A stretch of DNA of 64,000 bases. Origin: Eutreptiella sp. 'Long Island Sound 2002'. Its lineage: Eukaryota; Euglenozoa; Euglenophyceae; Eutreptiales; Eutreptiaceae. The DNA is taken from positions 23,859,544 to 23,923,543 of the forward strand of contig OZ038399.1 in the NCBI GenBank assembly GCA_964036045.1, read 5' to 3'. The stretch's first letter is position 1. Every line of letters starts with the position of its first letter. A program made the translations under genes and the position numbers. Under the pieces are notes generated by a model. The model did not search any database. It saw only the letters and a program-made list of their open reading frames with translations, and had not been told where the DNA came from. Of this stretch, positions 13,901 through 26,367 are shown piece by piece.

Positions 13901-16526
13901 CGGTTCCTGAACATGTTCCGGCGTTGCCGGAACATGGTCCGGCGCTTCCGGGATATGTTACGGCGGTTCTGATACATGTTCCAGGCTTTCCGGAACATGT
14001 CCCGGCGTTTCCAGAACATGTACCGGCGCTTCCGGAACATGTTCCGGCGGTTCCAGAACATGGTCCGGCGCATTCGGAACATGTTCCGGTGCTTCCGCAA
14101 CATGTTCCGGCGGTTGCAGAACATGTACCGGCGGTTCCGGAACAATGCCCGGTGCTTCCGGAACATGTTCCGGCGGTTCCGAAACATGTTCCGGCGCTTC
14201 CGGAACATCTTCCGGCGCTTCCCGAGCATGTTCCGGTGCTTCCGGAACATGTTCCGGAAGCGCCGGACCATGCTCCGGAACCGCCGGAACATGTTCCGGT
14301 TCTTCCGAAACAAGTTCCGGCGGTTGCGGAACATGTTCCGGCGCTTCCGGAACGGGTTCTGGCGGTTCCGGCCCATGTTCCGGTGCTTCCAGAACATGTT
14401 CCGGCGGTTCCGGAACATGTTCTGTTGCTTCCAGAACACGTTCCGGTGCTTCGGCAACATGATCGGGCTGTTCCGGAAGATGTTCTGGCGCTTCAGGAAC
14501 ATGTTCTGGCGGTTCCGGAACCAGAACATGTTCCCGTGCTTCCGGAACATGTTCCGGCGCTTCCGGAACATGTTCCGGCGTTTCCGGAACATGTTCCGGC
14601 GGTTCCGGAACATGTTCCGGCATTTCCGGAACATGTTCCGGCGGTTCCGGAACATGTTCCGGCGGTTCCAGAACATGTTCCGGCGCTTCCGGAACATGAA
14701 TATGTTCCGGCGCTTCCGGAACATGAACATGTTCCGGCGCTTCCGGAACATGTTCCGGTGCTTCCGGAACATGTTCCGGTGCTTCCGGAACATGTTCCGG
14801 CGTTTCCAGAACGAGCTCCGGCGGTTCCGGAACATGTTCCGGCGGTTCCGGAACATGTTCCGGTGCTTCCGGATCATGTTCCGGCGCTTCCCGAGCATGT
14901 TCTGGTGCTTGCGGAACATGTTCCGGCGGTTCCGGAACATGGTCCGGCGCTTCCGGAACACGTTCCGGCGCTTCCGGAACATGGTCCGGCGGTTCCGGAA
15001 CATGTTCCGGTGCTTCCGGAACATGTTCCGGTGCTTCCGGAACATGTTCCGGCGCTTCCCGAGCATGTTCCGGTGCTTCCGGAACATCTTCCGGCGGTTC
15101 CGGAACATGGTCCGGCGCTTCCGGAACATCTTCCGGCGGTTCCGGAACATGGTCCGGCGCTTCCGGAACATGTTCCGGCGGTTCCGGAACATGTTCCGGT
15201 GTTGCCGGAACATGTTTTGGCGCTTCCGGAATATGTTACGGCGGTTCTGATACATGTTCCGGGCTTTCCGGAACATGTCCCGGCGTTTCCAGAACATGTA
15301 CCGGCGCTTCCGGAACATGTTCCGGCGGTTCCAGAACATGATCCGGCGCATTCGGAACATGTTCCGGTGCTTCCGCAACATGTTCCGGCGGTTGCAGAAC
15401 ATGTACCGGCGGTTCTGGAACAATGTCCGGTGCTTCCGGAACATGTTCCGGCGGTTCCGGAACATGTTCCGGCACTTCGGGAAGATCTTCCGGCGCTTCC
15501 GGAACATGTTCCGGCGGTTCCGGAACAAGCTCCAGCGCTTCCGGAACATGTTCCGGCGGTTCCGGAACATGTTCCGGTGCTTCCGGATCATGTTCCGGCG
15601 CTTCCCGAGCATGTTCCGGTGCTTGCGGAACATGTTCCGGCGGTTCCGGAACATGGTCCGGCGCTTCCGGAACACGTTCCGGCGCTTCCGGAACACGTTC
15701 CGGCGGTTCCGGAACATGTTCCGGTGCTTCCGGAACATGTTCCAGCGCTTCCCGAGCATGTCCCGGTGCTTCCGGAACATGTTCCGGTGCTTCCGGAACA
15801 TGTTCCGGCGCTTCCCGAGCATGTTCCGGTGCTTCCGGAACATCTTCTGGCGGTTCCGGAACATGGTCCGGCACTTCCGGAACATGTTTTGGCGCTTCCG
15901 GGATATGTTACGGCGGTTCTGATACATGTTCCGGGCTTTCCGGAACATGTCCCGGCGTTTCCAGAACATGTACCGGCGCTTCCGGAACATGTTCCGGCGG
16001 TTCCAGAACATGGTGCGGCGCATTCGGAACATGATCCGGTGCTTCCGCAACATGTTCCGGCGGTTGCAGAACATGTACCGGCGGTTCTGGAACATGTTCC
16101 GGCGCTTCCGGAACATCTTCCGGCGCTTCCGGAACATGTTCCGGCGGTTCCGGAACAAGCTCCAGCGCTTCCGGAACATGTTGCGGCGGTACCGGAACAA
16201 GTTCCGGTGCTTCCGGATCATGTTCCGGCGCTTCCCGAGAATGTTCCGGTGCTTCCGGAACATGTTCCGGCGCTTCCGGAACATGTTCCGGCGGTTCCGG
16301 AACATGGTCCGGCGCTCCCGGAACATGTTCTGGCGCTTCCGGAACATGTTCCGGTTCTTCCGAAACATGTTCCGGCGGTTCCGGAACATGTTCCGGCGCT
16401 TCCGGAACATGTTCCGGCGTTTCCGGAACATGTTCCGGCGCTTCCGGAACATTTTCCGGCGCTTCCGGAACATGTTCCGGCGGTTCTGGAACATGTTCTG
16501 TTGCTTCCGGAACATGTTCCGGTGTG
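4917..16526. repeat. 21-bp palindromic satellite, block 1
   Basis: About 11.6 kb of tandem 21-bp units. Each unit is the 16-bp perfect palindrome CCGGAACATGTTCCGG plus a 5-base spacer, mostly CGCTT, TGCTT or CGGTT. Common variants change one base of the palindrome (for example CCAGAACATG, TCATG for ACATG, CCCGAGCATG). Because 21 is a multiple of 3 and the unit has no stop in any frame, all six frames stay open for hundreds of codons and give 7-residue repeats. These are not treated as genes. Higher-order structure is visible: the marker 'GGTTCTGATACATGTTCC' recurs at 7801, 9982, 11545, 12448, 13965, 15243 and 15915, each time followed by the same series of variant units. A few units are inverted, as shown by the spacer AAGCG instead of CGCTT near 10268-10320, 12716 and 14260-14310. 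Confidence 0.95.
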
Positions 16527-17429
16527 ACCCCTCGCTGACACGAACATGTCCTGTATGTCTGTTCCCCTTTTCCTGTGACCCCCCTACCCCTGGATGTCAT
16601 GGCACGTGCATGCCAGTTACACGACCCGTTTCATTCCACCCCCCTGCCCTGCTATCTCTTCCCAGGCAAGTCAACCTGGCAGTCACCTCGAATGAACCAG
16701 TGGACGCCCCTAAACTAATTGGATACTGCCCCAGGGCAATGTACACTATTGACAGGCGGCCACCCACTTGGAATTATTCGCTGCGAAGAATCTCTGTTTG
16801 CGTCTGTTCACCCCTCCTGCCCCCAGGAAACCCCCTGAACACTGCCTCAGTGCATACCTATTTTTCACGGGTCACGTGCGACCTGCTGGGCTGACTGCCC
16901 ACGCGAGCCAGCGGACATGGACGGGGAGCCGCCCCTTTTCTATTTTTTTCCAGAGCACTAGCCCTGTGTGGCCAACTCGGCAGTAGGCCAGCGTCTACGT
17001 GACACCGGGAAGGGCAGGGCCACCTCTGAACCTGTCCAGTCCCTGCCTGGGCCCGCCCCCCCCCCTGATCCACAACTTTACCAGGTGGCCACTGACGTCC
17101 TTCAGCCCCCCCCCCCCCCTGCGGTGCTGACCCACGCCGCCTTGCCCGTATTGTTCTGCATCACTGGATTACTGTCCTGGCAGCTGCCGGCCCACTGCGT
17201 GCCCCACATGTAGGTAGTACCCCCGGGATTACCACACGGGCGACCATGAGTGGAGATGCCACCTCTGTTTACTTTTATTTTACACACGCATAGTTCAGCG
17301 GCGGAATGTCAGCTCACCGGCCCACCTCCTGACCTGTGACCTGGGGATGGGGGTCACTCGTTGTATATTGGGGTGGCCTCCTGAGAACTTTCTGCGAGGT
17401 GTCTCGAACTCTGTTTTCAAAAAAAAAAT
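16527..17429. other. Unique spacer between two satellite blocks
   Basis: About 0.9 kb of non-repetitive DNA separates the two 21-bp blocks. It contains C-runs near 17053 and 17108 and ends with a short A-run directly before the first unit of block 2. No domain or RNA gene is recognisable. The frames present are short. Confidence 0.5.
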
Positions 17430-20400
17430 GTTCCGGTGCTTCCGGATCATGTTCCGGCGCTTCCCGAGCATGTTCCGGTGCTTGCGGAACATGTTCCGGC
17501 GGTTCCGGAACATGGTCAGGCGCTTCCGGAACACGTTCCGGCGCTTCCGGAACATGTTCCGGTGCTTCCGGAACATGTTCTGGCGCTTCCGGAACATGTT
17601 CTAGCGCTTCCCGAGCATGTTCCGGTGCTTCCGGAACATCTTCCGGCGGTTCCGGAACATGGTCCGGCGCTTCCGGAACATGTTCCGGTGCTTGCGGAAC
17701 ATGTTCCAGTGCTTCCGGATCATGTTCCGGCGCTTCCCGAGCATGTTCCGGTGCTTGCGGAACATGTTCCGGCGGTTCCGGAACATGGTCAGGCGCTTCC
17801 GGAACACGTTCCGGCGCTTCCGGAACATGTTCCGGTGCTTCCGGAACATGTTCTGGCGCTTCCGGAACATGTTCTAGCGCTTCCCGAGCATGTTCCGGTG
17901 CTTCCGGAACATCTTCCGGCGGTTCCGGAACATGGTCCGGCGCTTCCGGAACATGTTCCGGCGCTTCCGGAACATGTTCCGGTGCTTGCGGAACATGTTC
18001 CAGTGCTTCCGGATCATGTTCCGGCGCTTCCCGAGCATGTTCCGGTGCTTCCGGAATATGTTCCGGCGCTTCCGGAACATGTTCCGGCGCTTCCGGAACA
18101 TGGTCCGGCGCTTCCGGAACATGTTCCTGCGCTTCCGGAACATGTTCCGGCGCTTCCGGAACATGTTACGGCGCTTCCGCAACAAGCTCCGGCGGTTCCG
18201 GGACATGTTCCGGCGCTTCCGGAACATGGTCCGGCGCTTCCGGAACATGTTCCTGCGCTTCCGGAACATGTTCCGGCGCTTCCGGAAAATGTTCCGGCGC
18301 TTCCGCAACAAGCTCCGGCGGTTCCGGAACATGTTCTGGCGGTTCCGGAACATGTTCCGCAACCGCCGGGACTTGTTTCGGAGGAACCAGAACATGATTC
18401 CGGCGTTTCCGGAACATGTTCCGGCGGTTCCGGAACATGTTCCGGCGCTTCCGGAACATGAACATGTTCCGGCGCTTCCGGAACGTGTTCCGGTGCTTCC
18501 GGAACATGTTCCGGTGCTTCCGGAACATGTTCCGGCGCTTCCCGAGCATGTTCCGGTGCTTCCGGAACATGTTCCGGCGCTTCCGGAACATGTTCCGGTG
18601 CTTCCGGAACATGTTCCGGCGCTTCCGGAACATGTTCCAGCGCTTCCCGAGCATGTTCCGGTGCTTCCGGAACATGTTCCGGTGCTTCCGGAACATGTTC
18701 CGGCGCTTCCCGAGCATGTTCCGGTGCTTCCAGAACATGTTCCGGCGGTTCCGGAACATGTTCCGGTGCTTCCGGAACATGGTCCGGCGGTTCCGGAACA
18801 TGTTCCGGCGCTTCCGGAACATTTTCCGGCGCTTCCGGAACATGTTCCGGCGCTTCCGGAACAAGCTCGGTCGCTTCCGGAACATGTTCCGGCGGTTCCG
18901 GAACATGTTCCGGTGCTTCCGGAACATGTTCCGGCGCTTCCGGAACATGTTCCGGAGCTTCCGGAACATGTTCCGGCGCTTCCGGAACATGTTCCAGCGC
19001 TTCCCAAGCATGTTCCGGTGCTTCCGGAACATGTTCCGGTGCTTCCGGAACATGTTCCGGCGCTTCCCGAGCATGTTCCGGTGCTTCCAGAACATGTTCC
19101 CGCGGTTCCGGAACATGTTCCGGCAACATGTTCCGGTGCTTCCGGAACATGTTCCGGCGGTTCCGGAACATGTTCCGGCGCTTCCGGAACATTTTCCGGC
19201 GCTTCCGGAACATGTTCCGGCGCTTCCGGAACAAGCTCGGTCGCTTCCGGAACATGTTCCGGCGGTTCCGGAACATGTTCCGGTGCTTCCGGAACATGTT
19301 CCGGCGCTTCCGGTGCATGTTCCAGTGCTTCCGGAACATGTTCCGGCGCATCCAGAAAATTTTCCGGCGGTTCCGGAACATGTTCCGGCGCTTCCGGAAC
19401 ATGTTCCGGCGTTTCCGGAACAAGCTCCGGCGCTTCCGGAACATGTTCCGGCGGTTCCGGAACATGTTCCGGTGCTTCCGGATCATGTTCCGGCGCTTCC
19501 CGAGCATGTTCCGGTGCTTCCAGAACATGTTCCGGTTCTTCCGGAACATGTTCCGGCGCTTCCGGAACATTTTCCGGCGCTTCCGGAACATGTTCCGGCG
19601 CTTCCGGAACAAGCTCGGTCGCTTCCGGAACATGTTCCGGCGGTTCCGGAACATGTTCCGGTGCTTCCGGAACATGTTCCGGCGCTTCCGGAACATGTTC
19701 CGGAGCTTCCGGAACATGTTCCGGCGCTTCCGGAACATGTTCCAGCGCTTCCCAAGCATGTTCCGGTGCTTCCGGAACATGTTCCGGTGCTTCCGGAACA
19801 TGTTCCGGCGCTTCCCGAGCATGTTCCGGTGCTTCCAGAACATGTTCCGGCGGTTCCGGAACATGTTCCGGCAACATGTTCCGGTGCTTCCGGAACATGT
19901 TCCGGCGGTTCCGGAACATGTTCCGGCGCTTCCGGAACATTTTCCGGCGCTTCCGGAACATGTTCCGGCGCTTCCGGATCAAGCTCGGTCGCTTCCGGAA
20001 CATGTTCCGGCGGTTCCGGAACATGTTCCGGTGCTTCCGGAACATGTTCCGGCGCTTCCCGAGCATGTTCCAGTGCTTCCGGAACATGTTCCGGCGCATC
20101 CAGAAAATTTTCCGGCGGTTCCGGAACATGTTCCGGCGCTTCCGGAACATGTTCCGGCGTTTCCGGAACAAGCTCCGGCGCTTCCGGAACATGTTCCGGC
20201 GGTTCCGGAACATGTTCCGGTGCTTCCGGATCATGTTCCGGCGCTTCCCGAGCATGTTCCGGTGCTTCCGGAACATGTTCCGGCGGTTCCGGAACATGGT
20301 CCGGCGCTTCCGGAACACGTTCCGGCGCTTCCGGAACATGTTCCGGCGGTTCCGGAACATGTTCCGGTGCTTCCGGAACATGTTCCAGCGCTTCCCGAGC

Positions 20401-22393
20401 ATGTCCCGGTGCTTCCGGAACATGTTCCGGTGCTTCCGGAACATGTTCCGGCGCTTCGCGAGCATGTTCCGGTGCTTCCGGAACATCTTCAGGCGGTTCC
20501 GGAACATGGTCCGGCGCTTACGGAACATGTTCCGGCGGTTCCGGAACATGTTCCGGCGTTGCCGGAACATGTTTTGGCGCTTCCGGGATATGTTACGGCG
20601 GTTCTGATACATGTTCCGGGCTTTCCGGAACATGTCCCGGCGCTTCAAGAACATGTACCGGCGCTTCCGGAACATGTTCCGGCGGTTCCAGAACATGGTC
20701 CGGCGCATTCGGAACATTTTCCGGTGCTTCCGCAACATGTTCCGGCGGTTGCAGAACATGTACCGGCGGTTCTGGAACAATGTCCGGTGCTTCCGGAACA
20801 TGTTCCGGCGGTTCCGGAACATGTTCCGGCGCTTCCGGAACATCTTCCGGCGCTTCCGGAACATGTTCCGGCGGTTCCAGAACAAGCTCCAGCGCTTCCG
20901 GAACATGTTCCGGCGGTACCGGAACAAGTTCCGGTGCTTCCGGATCATGTTCCGGCGCTTCCCGAGAATGTTCCGGTGCTTCCGGGACATGTTCCGGCGC
21001 TTCCGGAACATGTTCCGGTTCTTCCGGAACATGTTCTGGCGGTTCCGGAACATGGTCCGGCGCTCCCGGAACATGTTCCGGCGCTTCCGGAACATGTTCC
21101 GGTTCTTCCGAAACATGTTCCGGCGTTTCCGGAACATGTTCTGTTGCTTCCGGAACATGTTCCGGTGCTTCCGGATCATGTTCCGGCGCTTCCCGAGCAT
21201 GTTCCGGTGCTTGCGGAACATGTTCCGGCGGTTCCGGAACATGGTCAGGCGCTTCCGGAACACGTTCCGGCGCTTCCGGAACATGTTCCGGTTCTTCCGG
21301 AACATGTTCCGGCGGTTCCGGAACATGTTCCGGTGCTTCCGGAACATGTTCCGGCGCTTCCGGAACATGTTCCGGTGCTTGCGGAACATGTTCCAGTGCT
21401 TCCGGATCACGTTCCGGCGCTTCCCGAGCATGTTCGGGTGCTTCCGGAACATCTTCCGGCGCTTCCGGAACATGTTCCGGTGCTTGCGGAACATATTCCA
21501 GTGCTTCCGGATCACGTTCCGGCGCTTCCCGAGCATGTTCCGGTGTTTCCGGAACATCTTCCGGCGGTCCCGGAACATGTTCCCGCGCTTCCGGAACATG
21601 TTCCGGTGCTTGCGGAACATGTTCCAGTGCTTCCGGATCATGTTCCGGCGCTTCCGGAACATGTTCCGGCGGTTCCAGAACATGTTCCGGCGCTTCCGGA
21701 ACATCTTCCGGCGCTTCCCGAGAATGTTCCGGTGCTTCCGGAACATGTTCCGGTGCTTCCGGATCATGTTCCGGTTCTTCTGGAACATGTTCCGGCGGTT
21801 CCGGAACATGGTCCGGCGCCCCCGGAACATGTTCCGGCGCTTCCGGAACATGTTCCGGTTCTTCCGAAACATGTTCCGGCGGTTTCGGAACATGTTCTGG
21901 CGCTTCCGAAACATGTTCCAGCGTTTCCGGAACATGTTCCGGCGCTTCCGGCCCATGTTCTGGTGCTTCCAGAACATGTTCCGGCGGTTCCGGAACATGT
22001 TCTGTTGCTTCCAGAACACGTTCCGGTGCTTCGGCAACATGATCCGGCTGCTCCGGAAGATGTTCTGGCGCTTCAGGAACATGTTCTGGCGGTTCCGGAA
22101 CATGTTCCCGTGCTTCCGGAACATGTTCCGGAGGTTCCGGAACATGTTCTAGTGCTTCAGGATCATGTTCTGGCGCTTCCGGAACATGTTCCGGTGCTTC
22201 CGGAACATGTTTCGGCGCTTCCCGAGCATGTTCCGGTGCTTCCGGAACATGTTCCGACGCTTCCGGAAAATGTTCGGGTGCTTCCAGAACATGTTCCGGT
22301 GCTTCCGGATCATGTTCCGGCGCTTCCCGAGCATGTTCCGGTGCTTCTGGAACATGTTCCGGCGGTTCCCGAGCATGTTCCGGTGCTTCTGGA
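17430..22393. repeat. 21-bp palindromic satellite, block 2
   Basis: About 5 kb of the same 21-bp unit as block 1, including the 'GGTTCTGATACATGTTCC' marker at 20600, so the blocks share higher-order structure. Local tandem duplications of several hundred bases are visible, for example the similar stretches starting near 17430 and 17708, and those starting near 18860, 19128 and 19870. Inverted-spacer units occur near 18355. The block ends within a unit at 22393, where the C-rich satellite starts without any transition. Confidence 0.95.
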
Positions 22394-24715
22394 ACCCTCT
22401 CCCACCCTCTCCCACCCTCTCCCAACCCTCTCCCACCCTCTCTGAACCATCTCCCACCGTCTCCCAACCCTCTCTCACCCTCTCCCAACCCTGTCCCACC
22501 CTCTCCCAACCCTCTCCCAACCCTCTCGCACCCTCTCGCACCCTCTGCCAACCCTCTCCCAACCCTCTCCCAACCCTCTCCCAACCCTCTCCCACCCTCT
22601 CCCACCCTCTCCCAACCCTCTCCCACCCTCTCTGAACCATCTCCCACCGTCTCCCAACCCTCTCTCACCCTCTCCCAACCCTGTCCCACCCTCTCCCAAC
22701 CCTCTCCCAACCGTCTCCCAACCCTCTCCCACCCTCTCCCACCCTCTCCCAACCCTCTCCCACCTCCTCCCAACCCTCTCCCAACCCTCTCCCAACCCTG
22801 TCCCTACCCTCTCCCAACCTCTCCCAACCTCTCCCAACCCTCTCCCAACCCTCTCGCACCCTCTCGCACCCTCTGCCAACCCTCTCCCACCCTCTCCGAA
22901 CCCTCTCCCACCCTCTCCCAACGCTCTCTCACCCTCTCCCAACCCTCTCCCACCCTCTCCCAACCCTCTCCCAACCCTCTCCCAACCCTCTCCCACCCTC
23001 TCCCACTCTCTACCAACCCTCTCCCAACCCTCTCCCAACCCTCTCAAACCCTGTCCCAACCCTCTCCCACCATCTTCCAACCCTCTCCCACTCTCTACCA
23101 ATCCTCTCCCAACCCTCTCCCAACCCTCTTTAAAACCCTCTGCCACCCTCTCCCGACCCTCTCCCACCCCCTCCCAACGTTCTCCCACCCCTCTCCCAAC
23201 CCCTTCCCAACCCTCTCCCAACCCTCTCCCAGCCCTCTCCCACCCTCTCCCACCCTCTCCCAGGCCTCTCCCACCCTCTCTGAACCATTTCCCAGCGTCT
23301 CCCAACGCTCTCTCACCCTCTCCCAACCCTGTCCCACCCTCTCCCAACCCTCTCCCAACCCTCTCCCAACCTCTCCCACCATCTCGCAACCCTCACCCAC
23401 CCTCTCCCAACCCTCTCCAACCCTCTCCCACCACTCTTCCAACCATCTCCCACCTTCTCCCAACCTACTCCCACCCTGTTCCAACCCTGTTGCAACCCTC
23501 TCCCAACCCTCTCCCAACCCTCTCCCAACCCTGTCCCTACCCTCTCCCAACCTCTCCCAACGCTCTCTCCTCCTCTCTCAACCCTCTCCCACCCTCTGCC
23601 AACCCTCTCCCAACCCTCTCCCAACCCTCTCCCACCCTCTCCCACTCTCTACCGACCCTCTCCCAACCCTGCCCCAACCCTCTACCACCCTGTCCCAACC
23701 CTGTCCCAACCCCCTTCCAACCCTCTCCCAACCCTGTCCCACCCTCTCCCAACCCTCTCCCAACCCTCTCCCACCCTCTCCCACCATCTCGCAACCCTCA
23801 CCCACCCTCTCCCAACCCTCTCCAACCCTCTCCAACCACTCTTCCAACCATCTCCCACCCTCTCCCAACCAACTCCCACCCTCTTCCAACCCTGTCCAAC
23901 CCTCTCCCAACCCTCTCCCACCCTCTCCCAACCCTCTCCCACCCTCTGCCAACCCTCTCCCAACCCTCTCCGAACCCTCTCCCACCCTCTCCCACTCTCT
24001 ACTGACCCTCTCCCAACCCTGCCCCAACCCTCTCCCACCCCGTCCCAACCCTGTCCCACCCTCTCCCAACCCGCTCCCACTCTCTACCAACCCTCTCCCA
24101 ACCCTCTCCCAACCCTCTTCAAACCCTCTCCCACCCTCTCCCCACCCTCTGCGACCCTCTCCCAACCCTCTCCCACCCTCTCCAAACCCTCACCCACCCT
24201 CTCCCCACCCTCCCCCAACCCTCTCCCACCCTCCACCAACCCACTCCCACCCTCTCCCAATCCTCTCCCACCCTCTCAAAACCCTCTCCCGACCCTCTCC
24301 CACCCTCTCCCAACCGTCTCCCAACCCTCCCCCAACCCTCTCCCACCCTCCACCAACCCACTCCCACCCTCTCCCAATCCTCTCCCACCCTCTCAAAACC
24401 CTCTCCCGACCCTCTCCCACCCTCTCCCAACCGTCTCCCAACCCTCTCCCAACCCTCTCCCAACCCTGTCCCTACCCTCTCCCAACCTCTCCCAACCTCT
24501 CCCAACCCTCTCCCAACCCTATCACACCCTCTCGCACCCTCTGCCAACCCTCTCCCACCCTCTCCGAACCCTCTCCCAGCCTCTCCCAACGCTCTCTCAC
24601 CCTCTCCCGACGCTCTCCCAACCTTCCCCCAACCCTCTCCCAACCCTCTCCAACCCTCTCCCACTCTCTACCAACCCTCTCCCACCCTCTCCCAACCCTC
24701 TCCCACCCTGTCCCC
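22394..24715. repeat. C-rich 10/11-bp satellite (G4-forming), block 1
   Basis: Tandem units CTCTCCCAACC (11 bp) and CTCTCCCACC (10 bp) are mixed irregularly, with occasional variants (CTGTCCCAACC, CTCTACCAACC, CTCGCACC). The minus strand reads GGGTTGGGAGAGGG and GGGTGGGAGAGGG continuously, which fits the G-quadruplex consensus with loops of 1-3 bases. Every C-run lies on the plus strand. Open frames rich in PSPTLSQ or GEGWERVG are translation artefacts. Confidence 0.95.
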
Positions 24716-25375
24716 AACGGAGAGGCCATTCGGGTGTGGTGCCCTCTGGGCCCCCTCGTCTACGCGGGCTGTAGCGCCGCAGCCAGTGCAGCCAGCACTG
24801 GTGGCACCCAGGGCAGGGAAGCACACTCTGCGCCCTGGTGCCCCTCCATCTGCCCAGGGTACGCCCTCGGCCGTGGGAGCCGGACCCAGCCCGCGAGGCA
24901 GCACCACCTGTGCCTAAGGCAGTCAAGGAGTGCGGGTCTGACCCCAGTCGTGCCACGTACCACCGCCTTCCCGTGCCAATAGGCAGTCGTGGAGTGGTTG
25001 GGTAGCATGTCCTTGTGACGTGGAGGTTGCGAGCCCAGGCCCACATCTCCCCCGGCGGGCTCAGCGTCAGGCTCTCCAGCCTCCCTGCCGGGGCCTGGAG
25101 CACCAGGCACACACTTCCCCGCGCCATGTGCGCCAACGCCGAACAACAATGGAGCAAGCAGGTGTGCCACAGCCCTCCCCCCCCCCCCCCTCAGACACAC
25201 AAGGGCACATACACACAGGCACGGCGGCATCTCCCGCCCGCGAGCGCCACCGCGGGGTCTGGGGGCGGTCAACAGTCCGGTAGGCCTTGTGACCGGACAC
25301 CCGGGTACGGCCGCCCAGTCGGGTCCCGCAGGGAAGGCGGCGCGGACCGTGGGTAGGCGACCAGGCGAGGCCTTG
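24716..25375. other. Unique spacer within the C-rich satellite
   Basis: About 660 bases of non-repetitive GC-rich DNA with a C-run near 25173-25191. Unlike the spacer blocks at 25967 and 33813, it has no second copy in the window. No gene is supported; frames here are short or extend in from the satellite. Confidence 0.5.
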
Positions 25376-25966
25376 ACCCAACCCAACCCAACCCAACCCA
25401 CCCTGTCCCAACCCTGTCCCACCATCTTCCAACCCTCTCCCACTCTCTACCAACCCTGTCCCGACCCTCTCCCAACCCTCTTCAAACCCTCTCCCACCCT
25501 CTCCCGACCCTCTCCCGGCCTCTCCCAACCCTCTCCCACCCCTCTCCCAACCCTCTCCCAACCCTCTCCCAACCCTCTCCCACCCTCTCCCACCCTCTCC
25601 CAACCCTCTCCCACCCCTCTCCCAACCCTCTCCCAACCCTCTCCCAACCCTCTCCCACCCTCTCCCACCCTCTCCCAACCCTCTCCCACCCTCTCTGAAC
25701 CCTCTCCCACCGTCTCCCAACCCTCTCCTACCCTCTCCCAACCCTGTCCCACCCTCTCCCAACCCTCTCCCAACCCTCTCCCACCCTCTCCCACCATCTA
25801 GCAACCCTCACCCACCCTCTCCCAACCCTCTCCAACCCTCTCCCACCCTCTCCCACCCTCTTCCAACCCTCTCCCACCCTCTCCCACCCCCTTCCAACCC
25901 TCTCCCAAACAACTCCCACCCTCTTCCAACCCTGTCCAACCCTCCCCCTACCCTCTCCCACCCTCC
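25376..25966. repeat. C-rich 10/11-bp satellite, block 2
   Basis: It begins with about five copies of the 5-base unit CCCAA (25376-25400) and then continues as CTCTCCCAACC / CTCTCCCACC. It is the short array that precedes the first copy of the composite repeat. Confidence 0.9.
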
Positions 25967-26367
25967 AGCGGAGGTTCCCCAGCGCGAAGAGGCCGCCTGG
26001 GTTTTGCCATGGGAGGTAGCTCGCCTCCCAAAACACACGAAACCGCATGCCCCCCCCCCCCCCAGGGACAGCCAGCAAGAACCTCCGGGGGCGAGAGTTG
26101 GGACCCTCCCCCATGCGCCCTGGGCCATGAACCGACATGAGCCCCGTAAGAAACAGCCTCTGCTGGCCTGTGGCCATGCACAACTGAGCCAGCCCCGGGG
26201 GGAACCAGCCTGAACGGCCCCCCGGCGCGCCCCCCCCCGACAGCGCGGGGCCAAAAACCTGTGGTGAGGCCCTCGCGCACACGCTGGCCCGGGCCCCAAT
26301 AACCTCCTGGTGAGGAGCCCGGCGCCTGGGGGGGTCGCCAAAAGCCTGTGGTGAGGCGCCCCCCCCC
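25967..26367. repeat. Composite repeat, leader block, copy 1
   Basis: About 400 bases of non-tandem sequence that recur almost unchanged at 33813-34215. Shared landmarks are 'GCGGAGGTTCCCCAGCGCG', the 'GGGAGGTAGCTCGCCTCCC' imperfect palindrome, a C-run of about 14, and 'GAACCGACATGAGCCCCG'. It sits between the C-rich array and the 23-bp array in both copies. No coding function is evident. Confidence 0.85.

Noticed and set aside
4917-22393. Heat-shock elements (TTCCGGAA is a tail-to-tail pair of GAA boxes)
   Set aside because: Only two boxes are in register; the third 5-bp box is missing in every unit, so the match is a by-product of the palindrome.
4917-22393. p53-family response elements
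   Set aside because: The decamer fits, but no such family is expected in the likely host and no promoter context is present. It is mentioned only as a pattern.
4686-22445. Open frames of 1000-1478 codons in the 21-bp arrays (PEHVPAL, MFRRFRN, CSGASGT repeats)
   Set aside because: All six frames are open because the 21-bp unit has no stop codon. No domain, start context or strand preference is present.
22394-24715. Telomere
   Set aside because: The G-strand unit (GGTTGGGAGAG) is not a known telomere repeat type, is internal, and alternates with other satellites.
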